This document shows positions 7,908 through 17,796 of a stretch of DNA of 33,392 nucleotides, in pieces. The DNA is from Rugosibacter sp. GTDB lineage: Bacteria > Pseudomonadota > Gammaproteobacteria > Burkholderiales > Rhodocyclaceae. Each line of letters starts with the position of its first letter. Position 1 is the first letter of the stretch. Under the pieces are notes generated by a model. It was not told the DNA's origin. It made no database searches and was given only the letters and a program-made list of their open reading frames with translations. Position numbers and translations under genes: made by a program. The DNA is taken from positions 1 through 33,392 of the forward strand of contig SCUZ01000085.1 of assembly GCA_004322535.1 (NCBI GenBank). The letters are read 5' to 3'.

Positions 7908-7934
7908 CCCCCTCGTTTGTGTAACACGGGGGGG
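7908..7934 (-). promoter_or_regulatory. GC-rich hairpin upstream of the diguanylate cyclase gene
   Basis: CCCCCTCG (7908-7915) and CGGGGGGG (7927-7934) form an eight-pair stem with one G-U pair and an 11-base loop. It lies about 50 bases before the TTG start and has no following T-run on either strand, so it is more likely a leader or operator structure than a terminator. Confidence 0.45.
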
Positions 7935-8254
7935 ACTGCGGATGCATAGAAAAGATAAATGCCGTAAAGCCTACTCCTATCATGCGCTATTAACAACCAG
8001 CGATGGGTGTACCGAGTGTCTTGCGCGCAACGCCAATTTTTGACGCGACCGGTTCTTGCATGGCGGTTGATGGAGCAGGCTTGACCTGCCCGCACACAAT
8101 CACCGTTTGACCCACATCATGCGTGTGGAACCGCTGCCATTGATGAGGTAATGGATGTTGCTGGTTTTTCTGTAGGTATTGGCAGAAAAGTATTGGGGTC
8201 AGACCACGAATACACTACGAATCCCCTAAATGAATAACGCTGTATTGTTCGTTG
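7935..8254. other. Intergenic stretch, no gene seen
   Basis: This lies between the cyclase leader and the proA 3' end. It contains GGGGTCAGACCACGAAT at about 8195-8211, which resembles the head of REP-like elements seen elsewhere in the window. No convincing coding frame or RNA gene was found. Confidence 0.5.
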
Positions 8255-8280
8255 AAAAGTCGGCGCTGGCGAGACGGCGA
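8255..8280 (+). repeat. 26-base REP-like module downstream of proA
   Basis: AAAAGTCGGCGCTGG followed after four bases by ACGGCGA. It matches the reverse complement of 3507-3532 at 25 of 26 positions. It sits about 50 bases after the proA stop codon. Confidence 0.85.
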
Positions 8281-8332
8281 CAAGAGGATAATTACGGCGA
8301 ATTTATGCCGATCATCATCAATGGCGATTGAT

Positions 8333-9589
8333 TTACCCGCGCACTTCGCCGTTGCCCAGCACGATCCACTTTTGCGAGGTGAGTCCTTCCAGGCCCACCG
8401 GCCCGCGGGCGTGAAACTTGTCGGTGGAAATACCGATCTCGGCACCCAGGCCATATTCAAAGCCATCGGCAAAGCGCGTTGAGGCGTTCACCATGACCGA
8501 AGCGGAATCCACTTCACGCAAAAAACGCAGTGCCGTGGTGTAGTTTTCAGTGACGATGGCTTCGGTGTGCGCTGATGAGTATTTGTTGATGTGAGCGATG
8601 GCCTCATCAATGTCAGCCACCACTTTGCACGAGATAATCGCCGCGAGATATTCGGTGGCGTAATCTTCCTCGCTCGCCGGCTTGGCTTCTTTCACCAGCG
8701 CACGTGTTTCGTCACAGCCACGAATCTCAATCCCGCGTGCGGTGAGCATCGCCGCGATTTTCGGCAATAAGCTTGCCGCAATCGGGCGGGCGATCAACAG
8801 CGATTCTGCGGTATTGCAGGTGCCCAGCCGTTGTGTTTTGGCATTCTCAACAATGGCGATGGCTTTTTGCGGGTCAGCGGCGACATCCACATACACATGG
8901 CAATTGCCATCGAGATGCTTGATGACTGGCACGCGGGCTTCTTGCGAGATGCGATCAATCAAACTCTTGCCGCCGCGTGGCACGATGACATCGACAAATT
9001 CCGGCATGGCGATGAGATAACCCACCGCTGCGCGATCAGTCGTTTCGATAACCTGTATAGCCGTTTCTGGCAGGCCAGCGGCGGCCAACCCTTTTTTCAC
9101 GCAAACGGCAATGGCCTGATTGCTGCGAATGGCTTCTTTGCCGCCGCGCAAAATGGCGGCATTGCCGGATTTAAGGCACAGCGCGGTGGCGTCTGCCGTG
9201 ACATTCGGCCGCGCTTCATAAATAATGCCGACAACGCCCAGCGGCACGCGCATCTTGCCCACTTGTATGCCTGAGGGGCGGCGCCTCAACTCGGTGATCT
9301 CGCCTACCGGGTCGGGCAGTGCAGCGACCTGCTCCAATCCTTGAGCCATGGCTTCGATGCCTTTTTCGCTGAGTGTCAAGCGATCCATCATCGCAGCATC
9401 CAGTCCTTCTGCTTTCGCTGCGGCAAGGTCAGCCGCATTCGCGGCCAGCAGTTCATCGCGCTGGGCACGAATCGCGCTCGCCATGGCGAGCAGGGCGGTA
9501 TTTTTAGCATTGGTGGAAGCGCGGGCGACGGCATGCGAGGCATCACGCGCGGCTTGGCCGATATGCAGCAGAGTGTCTTTGAGCGTCAT
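8333..9589 (-). CDS. proA: Gamma-glutamyl phosphate reductase
   Basis: ProA reduces gamma-glutamyl phosphate to glutamate-5-semialdehyde with NADPH, the second step of proline synthesis. The 418-residue length is normal. Characteristic stretches are the N-terminal [39 protein letters not shown] and the catalytic cysteine in [12 protein letters not shown], and the C-terminal [20 protein letters not shown] and [11 protein letters not shown]. It is the last gene of the leuS-lptE-holA-proA operon; its ATG overlaps the holA TGA by ATGA, so translation is likely coupled. The glutamate 5-kinase gene proB is not in the window. Confidence 0.97.
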   Translation of the reverse strand: MTLKDTLLHIGQAARDASHAVARASTNAKNTALLAMASAIRAQRDELLAANAADLAAAKAEGLDAAMMDRLTLSEKGIEAMAQGLEQVAALPDPVGEITELRRRPSGIQVGKMRVPLGVVGIIYEARPNVTADATALCLKSGNAAILRGGKEAIRSNQAIAVCVKKGLAAAGLPETAIQVIETTDRAAVGYLIAMPEFVDVIVPRGGKSLIDRISQEARVPVIKHLDGNCHVYVDVAADPQKAIAIVENAKTQRLGTCNTAESLLIARPIAASLLPKIAAMLTARGIEIRGCDETRALVKEAKPASEEDYATEYLAAIISCKVVADIDEAIAHINKYSSAHTEAIVTENYTTALRFLREVDSASVMVNASTRFADGFEYGLGAEIGISTDKFHARGPVGLEGLTSQKWIVLGNGEVRG

Positions 9590-10482
9590 GAGAGTTTCCT
9601 TGGGCGTGTCAAACGTAAGGCGAGCTGTAAAAATTCATTCCACAGGTCGCCGGTGGCAAGCCCCTTAATCATGCGGTCAATTTTTGCTGCATGCAAGAGG
9701 GCCGGGCGTATTTGTGCGGTACGTGCTTCATTGGCCAGCGCCCACAACACCAGGGGTGGCGCAGCGCCTTCTGCTTGCAAGCCTTCCAGCGTGCGCACAG
9801 CGCGCACGGTATCGCGATTTTTGAGCGCATCGCGCAGGTCAGAGACATCATAGCGGGCGACATTCAATACCGCTGCTTCTATCTGCGCGAGTGAAACTTC
9901 CCCGGCGGGATAGAGCAGACCGAGCTTTTGAATTTCCTGGTGTGCGGCGAGCAAATTGCCTTCAACATGCGCGGCGATGAATTCCAGTCCGGCGCGTGAT
10001 GCGGTTTGTTGCTGGCGCGCCAGGCGCTCGGCCAGCCACTGTGGCAGCAGCACCAAGGGCGGGGCATTGCATTCAAGCGCGACGCCTGCTTGGCTGAGCG
10101 CGGTGACCCATGCGGCTTTTTTTGCTTGCCAGTCAAGTTCGGGAAGCGTAATCAAGGTCACTGTTCCCGAGCCTAGTGTCTGGCAGTAACGCTGCAACGC
10201 CTCGCTGCCTTCACGCCCCGGCTTGCCTGAGGGAATGCGCAGATCAATGAGCTTGGTTTCGCCAAACAGCGATAAGTTGCCTGCTGCCAAAAAGAGGTCG
10301 TCCCAGCGAAAACCGGTGCCTGCCACAATCACTTCGCGTTCGGCAAAGCCTTGGCGACGTGCGGCGAGGCGAATGGCATCGGCCGCTTCAATGACCAGCA
10401 GCGGCTCGTCACCGTGGAGTAAATACAGTGACGCTAACGGCTTATTGAGGTGAGCACCGAGTTGCTCAGGGTGTAGTTGCAT
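9586..10482 (-). CDS. holA: DNA polymerase III, delta subunit (short form)
   Basis: HolA is the wrench subunit of the clamp loader; it opens the beta sliding clamp. The N-terminal features are typical: [20 protein letters not shown], then [35 protein letters not shown], and the end motif [10 protein letters not shown] with [12 protein letters not shown]. The ATG at 10482 is preferred over the GTG at 10494; either way the start overlaps the end of lptE. At about 298 residues the protein is shorter than the usual 330-345. By alignment with E. coli HolA from memory, roughly 40 residues of the C-terminal collar domain appear to be missing between [12 protein letters not shown] and [13 protein letters not shown], with no frame change. 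Confidence 0.92.
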   Translation of the reverse strand: MQLHPEQLGAHLNKPLASLYLLHGDEPLLVIEAADAIRLAARRQGFAEREVIVAGTGFRWDDLFLAAGNLSLFGETKLIDLRIPSGKPGREGSEALQRYCQTLGSGTVTLITLPELDWQAKKAAWVTALSQAGVALECNAPPLVLLPQWLAERLARQQQTASRAGLEFIAAHVEGNLLAAHQEIQKLGLLYPAGEVSLAQIEAAVLNVARYDVSDLRDALKNRDTVRAVRTLEGLQAEGAAPPLVLWALANEARTAQIRPALLHAAKIDRMIKGLATGDLWNEFLQLALRLTRPRKLS

Positions 10483-11002
10483 TGCCGGATTCACTTGCCG
10501 CTTTAAGCTTGGCCGTAGCCAGCCGACGCAGCAACTGCTGTATCAGATCACTTTGTATGTCGCGCCAGAGAAGAGCTTCTTCTGACTCTTTGGAGAGCAC
10601 CAGATCATCATTGAAAGTCATGTCGCGACGCAAAACGATCTGGCTCGGCGGAATGTAGTCGGCATTATTTGCGCTGCTTACCTTGAAAGCAAACGTGCGC
10701 ACTAAATCATATTCGCGCGCACGTCCGGCGGAGTTCAACGTGAGAATGACTTTTTCATTGCGGTCGCCCAGTACCACCAAATTCGCTTCGGCATCTTTGG
10801 GGTCATCAACGATACGCGTGGGGGATGAGGCTTCAATGCTGCGCTTGAGCTGCGCGTAAAGCTCCGAGCTGGGCGCCAGGGCAATACTCATGGTTTGAAA
10901 CGGCAAAGCGTAATCACCGCGCAACTGAAAGCCGCAGGCAGCTAGCAGGCCGACTAAGCCGAAGGTGACGAACAGCTGGGTGGCAAGTTTGATAGCGCGC
11001 AC
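10466..11002 (-). CDS. lptE: LPS-assembly lipoprotein LptE
   Basis: LptE plugs the LptD barrel in the outer membrane and helps insert lipopolysaccharide. The GTG at 11002 is chosen because GAGGAG lies six bases upstream and gives a normal lipoprotein signal (VRAIKLATQ, then lipobox LAAC); the in-frame ATG at 11035 would reach back into leuS. After the cysteine comes GFQLRGDYALPFQTM, the usual LptE start, and later the LNSAGRAREYDL segment. The gene follows leuS by about 22 bases and overlaps holA, the standard betaproteobacterial order. Confidence 0.93.
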   Translation of the reverse strand: MRAIKLATQLFVTFGLVGLLAACGFQLRGDYALPFQTMSIALAPSSELYAQLKRSIEASSPTRIVDDPKDAEANLVVLGDRNEKVILTLNSAGRAREYDLVRTFAFKVSSANNADYIPPSQIVLRRDMTFNDDLVLSKESEEALLWRDIQSDLIQQLLRRLATAKLKAASESGNATTP

Positions 11003-11024
11003 AGGTGACTCCTCTTGAGACAGT

Positions 11025-13643
11025 TTAGACAACAATATTGACCAGACGGCCGAGAACTACAATGACTTTTTTTGCCGGGTTGCCTGCCATGTGCTTTTGC
11101 GCAGCGTCTGAAGCCAACGCAGCTTCTTCAATCGCCGTCTTGCCAGCGCCGACTTTCATGCGCAGGCTGCCGCGATGCTTGCCATTGATTTGCAGCACCA
11201 GCTCGATTTCATCCTGTGTCAACGCAGTCTCCAGCGGCTCGGGCCACGGGGCGGCGAGAATGTCCTTGCCATAGCCGAGTTCGCGCCAGAGGGTGTGACA
11301 AATGTGTGGCGTCAACGGCGAGAGCAGGCGCAATAGAATGCTCACGCATTCAGTGATGACGACCATGCCATTTGTGTTGTTGGCAGATTCGTTGGCAAAC
11401 TCTTGCACCCCTTTTTCCAGGCTGTTCAACATTTTCATCGCGCTGGAGGCGACGGTATTGAACTGATGCTTGGTAAAGTCATAATTGGCCTGGCGCAACA
11501 GCAAGTGTACTTCGCGGCGCAACGCTGCAACAGGCTCGGGCAGGGTTTCTGGCATAGTTGCCCCATGGCGAAGGCTGTTCTTGAGGCCGTGTCCCAGCGC
11601 CCACAAGCGGCGCAGAAAGCGAAATGCGCCTTCAACACCCGAATCTGCCCATTCCAGCGTTTGCTCGGGCGGGGCGGCAAACATCATGAAAAAGCGTGCG
11701 GTATCCGCGCCGTAAGTTTCAATCAGCGATTGCGGGTCCACGCCATTGCGTTTGGATTTGGACATCGTGCCGATGCCTTGATAGTCGACCGCCTGACCAT
11801 CCGCTTTGGCTGTGGCACCGGTGATGCGACCTGCGTCGTCTTTGATCAAATCAAGCTCTTCAGGAGCAAAGTAGGTGATGCCGCCTTGCGCCGTGCGTCG
11901 CGAAAAAATATGGTTGAGCACCATGCCTTGCGTGAGCAAGTTGGCGAAGGGTTCGTCGTAGCTGACCAGATCAAGATCGCGCATGACTTTGGTCCAGAAC
12001 CGCGAGTACAGCAAATGCAGAATCGCGTGTTCTATCCCGCCGATGTATTGGTCAACCGGCATCCAGTGATTCGTTCGCTCATCCACCATGGCTGTGGCGT
12101 TATCCGCTGCGCAGTAACGCGCGTAATACCAGGAGGAATCCACAAAGGTATCCATGGTGTCTGTTTCACGCCGTGCGGGTTGGCCGCATTTTGGGCAAGT
12201 GCAGTTGACGAAATCAGCGCGTTTAGCAAGCGGATTGCCTGAACCATCCGGTACGCAATCGGTGGGCAATTTCACCGGTAACTGATCGTCCGGCACAGGC
12301 ACGGTGCCGCAGGCATCGCAATGAATCAGCGGAATAGGGCACCCCCAGTAACGCTGCCGTGAGACACCCCAGTCGCGCAAGCGATAGTGCACTTGCGTGT
12401 CGCCCAGGTTTTTTGTTTTGAGATCCGCGGCAATGGCGGTGACCGCTTCTGCAAACGGCAGGCCATCGTATTTGCCTGAATTGACGCAGCGCCCGCGTTG
12501 TTTATCGGCATACCAGTCTTGCCAGGCATCGAGAGAAAATGTTTCGCCCTCAATGGCAACCACAGGCTTGATCGGCAGGTTATATTTCTTGGCAAACGCA
12601 AAGTCGCGCTCGTCATGTGCCGGCACAGCCATCACCGCGCCATCGCCATAATTCATCAAGACGTAATTGCCGACCCAGACTGCTAGTTGCTCGCCGCTCA
12701 GTGGATGCGTTACAAACAGCCCGGTGGGCATGCCTTTTTTTTCCATGGTGGCCATATCGGCTTCCATGACAGAGCCGTGTTGGCACTCATCAATAAAAGC
12801 GGCCAAGGCCGGATTGTTTTTGGCCGCATGGGTGGCTAAGGGGTGTTCTGCTGCCACCGTGCAAAATGTCACGCCCATGACCGTGTCCGCACGCGTGGTG
12901 TATACCCACAAATTTTCTTGCTTGCCGTCCAGCATGTAGGGAAACGCAAATCGCACACCGGTGCTTTTGCCTATCCAGTTGGCCTGCATGATTTTAACGC
13001 GCTCGGGCCAGCCGGGCAATGTATCCAGCGAGGACAAGAGCTCATCCGCATAGCGGGTAATGGCCAGGTAGTAACCGGGGATTTCGCGTTTTTCAACGAC
13101 TGCACCTGTGCGCCAGCCGCGGCCGTCGATCACCTGTTCATTGGCCAGCACGGTTTGATCAACCGGATCCCAATTGACGACCTGCGTTTTTTTATAGGCA
13201 ATGCCTTTTTCCAGCATGCGCAAAAACAGCCATTGGTTCCATTGGTAGTATTCAGGCTGGCAGGTCGCCAGCTCACGTTGCCAGTCAATGGCAAAGCCCA
13301 GGGATTGCAACTGCTTTTTCATGTAGGCAATGTTGTCATTTGTCCATTGGGCAGGGGGCACGTTGTTTTGCATGGCCGCATTTTCGGCCGGTAGCCCGAA
13401 TGCATCCCAACCCATCGGCTGCAGCACGTTATAACCGCGCATGCGGTAGTGCCGTGAGAGCACGTCGCCCAGGGTGTAGTTGCGCACATGGCCCATGTGC
13501 AGCTTGCCCGAGGGGTAAGGAAACATTGACAGACAATAGTATTTGGGCTTATCCGCATCCTCGGTCGCGTGAAAGCTTTGTGCGATATTCCAGAAGGCCT
13601 GGGAAGATTGTTCGATTTCAGTCGGTTGATATTTTTCCTGCAT
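11025..13643 (-). CDS. leuS: Leucyl-tRNA synthetase
   Basis: LeuS charges tRNA-Leu with leucine. The 872-residue protein has the class I signatures: HMGH (the HIGH motif) at residues 49-52, and MSKSKRNG (the KMSKS loop) after the catalytic fold. The CP1 editing domain lies between about residues 220 and 410, including the TTRADTVMG and GMPTG segments. A zinc-type insertion with CDACG and CPKCG cysteine pairs follows. The C-terminal domain ends [15 protein letters not shown]. It is the first gene of the leuS-lptE-holA-proA operon. Its 3' end contains a near match to the dispersed 26-base repeat (11132-11157), encoding KVGAGKTAI. Confidence 0.98.
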   Translation of the reverse strand: MQEKYQPTEIEQSSQAFWNIAQSFHATEDADKPKYYCLSMFPYPSGKLHMGHVRNYTLGDVLSRHYRMRGYNVLQPMGWDAFGLPAENAAMQNNVPPAQWTNDNIAYMKKQLQSLGFAIDWQRELATCQPEYYQWNQWLFLRMLEKGIAYKKTQVVNWDPVDQTVLANEQVIDGRGWRTGAVVEKREIPGYYLAITRYADELLSSLDTLPGWPERVKIMQANWIGKSTGVRFAFPYMLDGKQENLWVYTTRADTVMGVTFCTVAAEHPLATHAAKNNPALAAFIDECQHGSVMEADMATMEKKGMPTGLFVTHPLSGEQLAVWVGNYVLMNYGDGAVMAVPAHDERDFAFAKKYNLPIKPVVAIEGETFSLDAWQDWYADKQRGRCVNSGKYDGLPFAEAVTAIAADLKTKNLGDTQVHYRLRDWGVSRQRYWGCPIPLIHCDACGTVPVPDDQLPVKLPTDCVPDGSGNPLAKRADFVNCTCPKCGQPARRETDTMDTFVDSSWYYARYCAADNATAMVDERTNHWMPVDQYIGGIEHAILHLLYSRFWTKVMRDLDLVSYDEPFANLLTQGMVLNHIFSRRTAQGGITYFAPEELDLIKDDAGRITGATAKADGQAVDYQGIGTMSKSKRNGVDPQSLIETYGADTARFFMMFAAPPEQTLEWADSGVEGAFRFLRRLWALGHGLKNSLRHGATMPETLPEPVAALRREVHLLLRQANYDFTKHQFNTVASSAMKMLNSLEKGVQEFANESANNTNGMVVITECVSILLRLLSPLTPHICHTLWRELGYGKDILAAPWPEPLETALTQDEIELVLQINGKHRGSLRMKVGAGKTAIEEAALASDAAQKHMAGNPAKKVIVVLGRLVNIVV

Positions 13644-13681
13644 GGCCGGGTGGTTTGTGTTGATTGAAGGCGAAAGGCGGA

Positions 13682-13710
13682 ATTATACCTAGCCCCTTGT
13701 GCGTTTTTAA
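13682..13710 (-). promoter_or_regulatory. Predicted sigma-70 promoter of the leuS operon
   Basis: Read on the minus strand, a perfect TATAAT (13682-13687) has TTAAAA (13705-13710) 17 bases upstream. The leuS start codon is about 40 bases downstream of the -10 box. The -35 match is only four of six. Confidence 0.6.
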
Positions 13711-13803
13711 GGTAAGAGCAGGGTAAGGGTCGGGAAAGAATTTTTTCGGCGAGGGCAGAGTGCTTTAGTTGGATGTTTTTGCCGGGCGCTTGGGTTGATT
13801 ACT

Positions 13804-14889
13804 TCAGTTTGTCGCACCGAGTTGTTTGGCCCGAGCGAAAGATGCTGCATCTGCCTCAGCAGATAAAGGCCAGCCCGCCAGATGGTTTGTGGCGATATTA
13901 CTCAGCGCTGCAATCCAGTCCGCGCGCTCGTTCATGCAGGGGATGTAGGAAAATACCTTGCCTCCCGAGGCTAAAAAGGCCTCTTTGCATTCCATGGCAA
14001 TTTCTTCCAGTGTTTCCAGGCAATCGGCAACAAAGCCCGGGCAGATGACATCGACACGAGCTACGCCGTCCCGTGCGAGTTTTTCCAGTGTCGGCTGGGT
14101 GTAGGGTTGAAGCCACTTGGCTTTGCCAAAGCGCGATTGAAAGGTGATGAGATAGTCGCCGGCAGTAAGCCCAAGAGCTTCTGCCAGCAGGCGCCCGGTT
14201 TTTTGGCACAGGCAAAAATACGGATCACCCAGCAAAAGTGAACGTTGGGGCAGGCCATGGAAGCTGATGACCAAGCGTTCTCCGCGCCCATGCATCATCC
14301 AGTGTTCGCGAACGCTCGCTGCGAGCGCTGTAATGTAACCGGGGTGATCGGGGTATTGCTTGATGAAGCGTAGCTCCGGCGGGTTGCGAATACGCTTTAC
14401 CCAGTTCGCCACGTCATCCATCACGCTAGCGGTGGTGCTGGCGGCATATTGTGGATACAGCGGAAAAATGAGCACTCGCTCAACCCCTTTTTGCTTGAGC
14501 TGATCCAGCGTGTGGCTGATCGAAGGATTGCCATAACGCATCGCCCAGACGATTTTGATATTCGTATGCCCCTGCTGGCCGAGCAACCCCTTGAGCAACT
14601 TGGCTTGCCGTTCAGTGTGTACGCGCAGCGGCGATCCTTCGATCAGCCATATTTTTGCGTATTTCGCGGCCGATTTTGCCGGGCGCAAGTTAAGAATGAT
14701 GCCGTTCAGAATCAGCCACCAAATGGCGCGCGGGATTTCCACCACGCGCGGATCCCACAAGAATTGCTTGAGATAACGACGCAAAGCCGACGCGGTCGGC
14801 GCATCGGGCGTACCCAGATTAACCAGAACAATGGCTGTGTGGGGGGCGTCACCATGGTGGTGCGCAGGTTCAGCAGCGTAGCGGGACAT
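13804..14889 (-). CDS. hemH: Ferrochelatase
   Basis: HemH inserts ferrous iron into protoporphyrin IX, the last step of protoheme synthesis. The N-terminus has [14 protein letters not shown], followed by [13 protein letters not shown]; the catalytic histidine is in [12 protein letters not shown] and the conserved glutamate in [12 protein letters not shown]. Length (361) is normal for the proteobacterial enzyme. The gene starts about 11 bases after the hrcA stop on the same strand, so it is probably cotranscribed with hrcA. Confidence 0.97.
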   Translation of the reverse strand: MSRYAAEPAHHHGDAPHTAIVLVNLGTPDAPTASALRRYLKQFLWDPRVVEIPRAIWWLILNGIILNLRPAKSAAKYAKIWLIEGSPLRVHTERQAKLLKGLLGQQGHTNIKIVWAMRYGNPSISHTLDQLKQKGVERVLIFPLYPQYAASTTASVMDDVANWVKRIRNPPELRFIKQYPDHPGYITALAASVREHWMMHGRGERLVISFHGLPQRSLLLGDPYFCLCQKTGRLLAEALGLTAGDYLITFQSRFGKAKWLQPYTQPTLEKLARDGVARVDVICPGFVADCLETLEEIAMECKEAFLASGGKVFSYIPCMNERADWIAALSNIATNHLAGWPLSAEADAASFARAKQLGATN

Positions 14890-14900
14890 CGCGCGGTGGA

Positions 14901-15920
14901 TCAGTGGGCAGAAAGTGCCGAAGAAAGGAGTTTTGCCGTGATATCCACAATCGGAATTACCCGCTCATAGGCCATGCGCGTAGGGCCGATGACACCGATC
15001 GAGCCAACGACGTGGCCATCCACCTCATAGGGCGCGGCCACCACGCTGCATTCATCAAGTGGAGCAATGCCCGATTCATTACCGATGAAAACCTGCACGC
15101 CTTCGGCATCGTCAGATAGTGCCAACAGTTGCGCCAGGTGTGTTTTTTGTTCGAACAAATCAAACAGGCGGCGTATTCGGGTCATATTGGAAGCCAGATC
15201 TTCGACATCGAGTAGATTTCTTTCGCCACTGATGACATAGTGAGCTGCAGTATCGGCCATCACTTGGTTGCCCGCATCCAGGGCCGCGGCCATGAGGTCT
15301 GACATATCAGCGCGCAGCTGGTTTAGTTCTTCGACGACGCGCGAGCGGATTTGATTGAATTCCAAGCCAACGCAATTCTGGTTAAGGTAATTGGCAGCAA
15401 AAACAAGCTCGGAAGGCGTGTGGTTGCGTTGCGTGAACAGGATGCGGTTCTGTACGTCACCACTCTCGGTCACGATGATGAGCAAAATCCGCTTTTCCGA
15501 AAGACTGAGGAAATCGATTTGACGGATGCGAGGTTGCTGACGACGTGGCGCAACGACTACTCCGGCGAAAGATGTCAATTGCGAGAGCAGGTGCGAAGCC
15601 TGACTGATCATCCGCTGCGGCTGGTCTGGCTGCATGGCACCTTGGATTTCGGATAGATCGGCGTCGGTGAGCGGCCGTACCGTCAAGAGAGAATCGATAA
15701 ACAGCCGATAGCCTAAAGACGTAGGAATACGCCCAGCCGAGGTGTGTGGGCTGGTGATAAAGCCCATTTCCTCCAAGTCCGACATGACATTGCGGATGGT
15801 GGCAGGAGACAGCTCAAGGTTGGAGCGTTTTGCCAATGTGCGCGAGCCGACCGGCTGACCATCGGCAATATAGTTTTCGATCAGAGTCTTGAGCAGTGAT
15901 TGGGAGCGTCTATCGAGCAT
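14901..15920 (-). CDS. hrcA: Heat-inducible transcription repressor HrcA
   Basis: HrcA represses groE and dnaK operons by binding the CIRCE inverted repeat. The N-terminal winged-helix has [40 protein letters not shown] and [20 protein letters not shown], and the C-terminal dimerisation part has [20 protein letters not shown]. The ATG at 15920 is preferred over a TTG at 15938; neither has a strong ribosome site. The gene is divergent from rpsF, and a short inverted repeat GCACTC/GAGTGC in the shared upstream region resembles half-sites of CIRCE at the wrong spacing. Confidence 0.95.
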   Translation of the reverse strand: MLDRRSQSLLKTLIENYIADGQPVGSRTLAKRSNLELSPATIRNVMSDLEEMGFITSPHTSAGRIPTSLGYRLFIDSLLTVRPLTDADLSEIQGAMQPDQPQRMISQASHLLSQLTSFAGVVVAPRRQQPRIRQIDFLSLSEKRILLIIVTESGDVQNRILFTQRNHTPSELVFAANYLNQNCVGLEFNQIRSRVVEELNQLRADMSDLMAAALDAGNQVMADTAAHYVISGERNLLDVEDLASNMTRIRRLFDLFEQKTHLAQLLALSDDAEGVQVFIGNESGIAPLDECSVVAAPYEVDGHVVGSIGVIGPTRMAYERVIPIVDITAKLLSSALSAH

Positions 15921-15967
15921 GCTGATGATTCTAGTCAATATTCAAGAGGGGCGCACTCTTTCTGTTC

Positions 15968-15996
15968 TTGCCCCCGAGTGCTTTGCTTGCTATAGT
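15968..15996 (+). promoter_or_regulatory. Predicted sigma-70 promoter of the rpsF operon
   Basis: TTGCCC (15968-15973) and TATAGT (15991-15996) are separated by exactly 17 bases, about 70 bases before rpsF. The GAGTGC half of a short inverted repeat lies in the spacer. Confidence 0.6.
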
Positions 15997-16063
15997 ATGG
16001 GGCTGACCTTGCTCCACCCGTTACGCATGCGGGGGGGCTATCACTTAACCACAGGGAGATTGC

Positions 16064-16471
16064 ATGCGACATTACGAAATTGTTTTTATTGTTCATCCAG
16101 ACCAGTCCGAGCAAGTGCCGGCAATGATTGAACGCTACAAAGCGCTTGTTACTGCCCGTTCTGGCATCATCCACCGTCTTGAAGACTGGGGCCGCCGTCA
16201 AATGGCTTACCCGATCCAGAAGGTTCATAAGGCGCACTATGTGCTGATGAACATTGAATGCGATGGCGAATCTCTGGCCGAACTGGAAAGCTCATTCAAG
16301 TTTAATGATGCCGTGCTGCGTCATTTGACTATCAAAACGCGCAAAGCGGTGACGACCCCTTCGCCCATGATGAAAGAAGAGAAATCTCGTTCATTTAACC
16401 AAGGTGATGCGGGGATTACTTCGGCTGCGGCTGTTGCTGCAGAAGCAACCGAGACGCCTGCCGTTGCTTGA
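16064..16471 (+). CDS. rpsF: 30S ribosomal protein S6
   Basis: S6 binds the central domain of 16S rRNA together with S18. The start [20 protein letters not shown] and the later [12 protein letters not shown] and HYVLMNIEC are diagnostic. GGGAG lies just before the ATG. The C-terminus carries an acidic Ala/Glu-rich tail, common in betaproteobacterial S6. It is the first gene of the rpsF-priB-rpsR-rplI operon. Confidence 0.98.
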   Translation: MRHYEIVFIVHPDQSEQVPAMIERYKALVTARSGIIHRLEDWGRRQMAYPIQKVHKAHYVLMNIECDGESLAELESSFKFNDAVLRHLTIKTRKAVTTPSPMMKEEKSRSFNQGDAGITSAAAVAAEATETPAVA

Positions 16472-16474
16472 TCG

Positions 16475-16819
16475 TTGTTTGACGGCGACCAGACTCCTGC
16501 ATTGTCCATCAATCTAACGCAGTTATCGGGTCGCCTGCAGGAACGTGGCGCTTTGCGCCGTACCCCCGCAGGCATTCCGGTACTTGAATTTAGCCTGGCG
16601 CACGAATCGATCCAAATGGAGTCGGAAGTCGAGCGTAAGGTGCACTGTGAGATGAATTGTGTAGTAATAGGCAGTCAGGCGCAATTGCTGGCAGCCGTCA
16701 AGCCGGGCGATGAGCTGAAGGTGAGTGGATTTTTAGCGGCACGCAGCCTTAAACGGCGTATGCCGATACTGCATGTAAATACAATTGAATTCGTGGAAGG
16801 AAATAAAAATGGCATTTAA
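16475..16819 (+). CDS. priB: Primosomal replication protein N (PriB)
   Basis: PriB is a single-strand DNA-binding OB-fold protein that helps PriA restart stalled forks. [20 protein letters not shown] and EFSLAHES are the family signature, and the C-terminus has [11 protein letters not shown]. The start is uncertain: no ATG or ribosome site is present, only TTG codons at 16475 and 16502. The second gives an N-terminus closer to the family ([12 protein letters not shown]). Translation is probably coupled to rpsF, whose stop lies three bases before the first TTG. The 3' end overlaps rpsR by 11 bases. Confidence 0.92.
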   Translation: MFDGDQTPALSINLTQLSGRLQERGALRRTPAGIPVLEFSLAHESIQMESEVERKVHCEMNCVVIGSQAQLLAAVKPGDELKVSGFLAARSLKRRMPILHVNTIEFVEGNKNGI

Positions 16820-17090
16820 ACCAAAAGGTAAGCTGGCTGCAAAAGGAGGCAAGGGCGAAAAAGGCCGTAGCCTGTTTAAACGACGCAAATTCTGCCGCTT
16901 CACGGTAGAGAAAATTGAGGAAGTTGACTACAAGGATGTTGAAATCCTCAAAGACTTTATTGCTGAAAATGCACGCATTATGCCGGCCCGCATTACCGGT
17001 ACTAAAACGGGCTATCAACGTCAGTTATCAACTGCTATCAAGCGTGCGCGCTTTTTAGCCTTGATGCCTTTTACTGATCTGCACCAGTAA
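16809..17090 (+). CDS. rpsR: 30S ribosomal protein S18
   Basis: S18 pairs with S6 on the small subunit. The ATG at 16809 has GGAAGGA upstream and is preferred over the earlier in-frame start at 16785. The core [20 protein letters not shown], then [20 protein letters not shown] and FLALMPF are typical. The N-terminus carries a Lys/Gly-rich extension of about 20 residues. It overlaps the end of priB. Confidence 0.97.
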   Translation: MAFKPKGKLAAKGGKGEKGRSLFKRRKFCRFTVEKIEEVDYKDVEILKDFIAENARIMPARITGTKTGYQRQLSTAIKRARFLALMPFTDLHQ

Positions 17091-17104
17091 GCGAGGAGAA
17101 AACA

Positions 17105-17554
17105 ATGCAAATTATTTTGATGGAAAAAGTGGTAAACCTCGGCAACCTGGGTGATGAAGTCAAGGTCAAAGATGGTTACGCTCGTAACTATTTAATTCCA
17201 CAAGGCAAGGCTAAACGCGCTACGGAAGCCAATCGCAAAGTGTTCGAAGCCAGGCGTGCAGAGCTTGAAGCCGCGCAACAAGACCGCTTGGCCTCAGCGC
17301 AAGCGCAAGCCGCCAAGCTCGATGGCCTAATGCTGCAAATTACACGCAAGACCGGGATGGATGGTCGTTTATTTGGCTCAGTCACCAATATCGATATTGC
17401 CGATGCATTACTGGCACAGGGTCTGACAGTTGAGCGTTCAGCGATTCGCCTGCCGGATGGCCCGCTCAAGGCGATCGGCGATTCGCCCATTGAAATCTCG
17501 CTGCATACCGATGTCATTGCAACCATTACGGTGTCTGTGCTGGGCGAACATTAA
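17105..17554 (+). CDS. rplI: 50S ribosomal protein L9
   Basis: L9 binds 23S rRNA near the L1 stalk. [19 protein letters not shown] and [17 protein letters not shown] are the L9 signature; the second domain contains [18 protein letters not shown]. The 149-residue length is normal. GAGGAG precedes the ATG. It is the last gene of the ribosomal operon and is followed by a strong terminator. Confidence 0.98.
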   Translation: MQIILMEKVVNLGNLGDEVKVKDGYARNYLIPQGKAKRATEANRKVFEARRAELEAAQQDRLASAQAQAAKLDGLMLQITRKTGMDGRLFGSVTNIDIADALLAQGLTVERSAIRLPDGPLKAIGDSPIEISLHTDVIATITVSVLGEH

Positions 17555-17632
17555 CCAGCAGTTTGGCTAGATTATTGGCCAGCTGTAGCGCTTTGCTTTA
17601 TTTACGCCATTTGGCGTAGATTGACGGCACTT

Positions 17633-17675
17633 AAAAACGAGCTGTCCTCGACTTTTGGGGCGGCTCGTTTTTTTA
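17633..17675 (+). terminator. Intrinsic terminator of the rpsF-rplI operon
   Basis: AAAAACGAGC (17633-17642) pairs perfectly with GCTCGTTTTT (17663-17672), followed by more T residues. The position 80 bases after rplI and before dnaB separates the two units. A second, smaller hairpin, TACGCCA/TGGCGTA, is at 17603-17618. Confidence 0.85.
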
Positions 17676-17691
17676 TTGCAGTGCGTGCGTC

Positions 17692-17744
17692 TTATACACT
17701 TGATTTCCACAGTCTATCCCCACGATTTCCACAACTTATACACT
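17692..17744 (+). promoter_or_regulatory. Cluster of DnaA-box-like sites upstream of dnaB
   Basis: TTATACACT occurs at 17692 and 17736, TTTCCACAG at 17704, TTTCCACAA at 17726, and a weaker TCTATCCCCAC at about 17714. All are in the same direction, each one or more mismatches from the DnaA box TTATNCACA, and spaced about 10-12 bases apart. This suggests DnaA binding as a filament on one DNA face, perhaps regulating dnaB. Confidence 0.45.
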
Positions 17745-17796
17745 TATCAGGCAGCGTTGTGCGGAGTAGACTCGCTGCTTCATTGCGGAGATAGCC

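Noticed and set aside
7853-8095. 80-codon frame upstream of the diguanylate cyclase gene
   Set aside because: Overlaps the hairpin and ribosome site of the cyclase gene and resembles no family.
17692-17744. DnaA-box cluster as the chromosomal origin
   Set aside because: No dnaA, dnaN, gidA or parAB nearby and no AT-rich unwinding region; kept only as a possible regulatory cluster.
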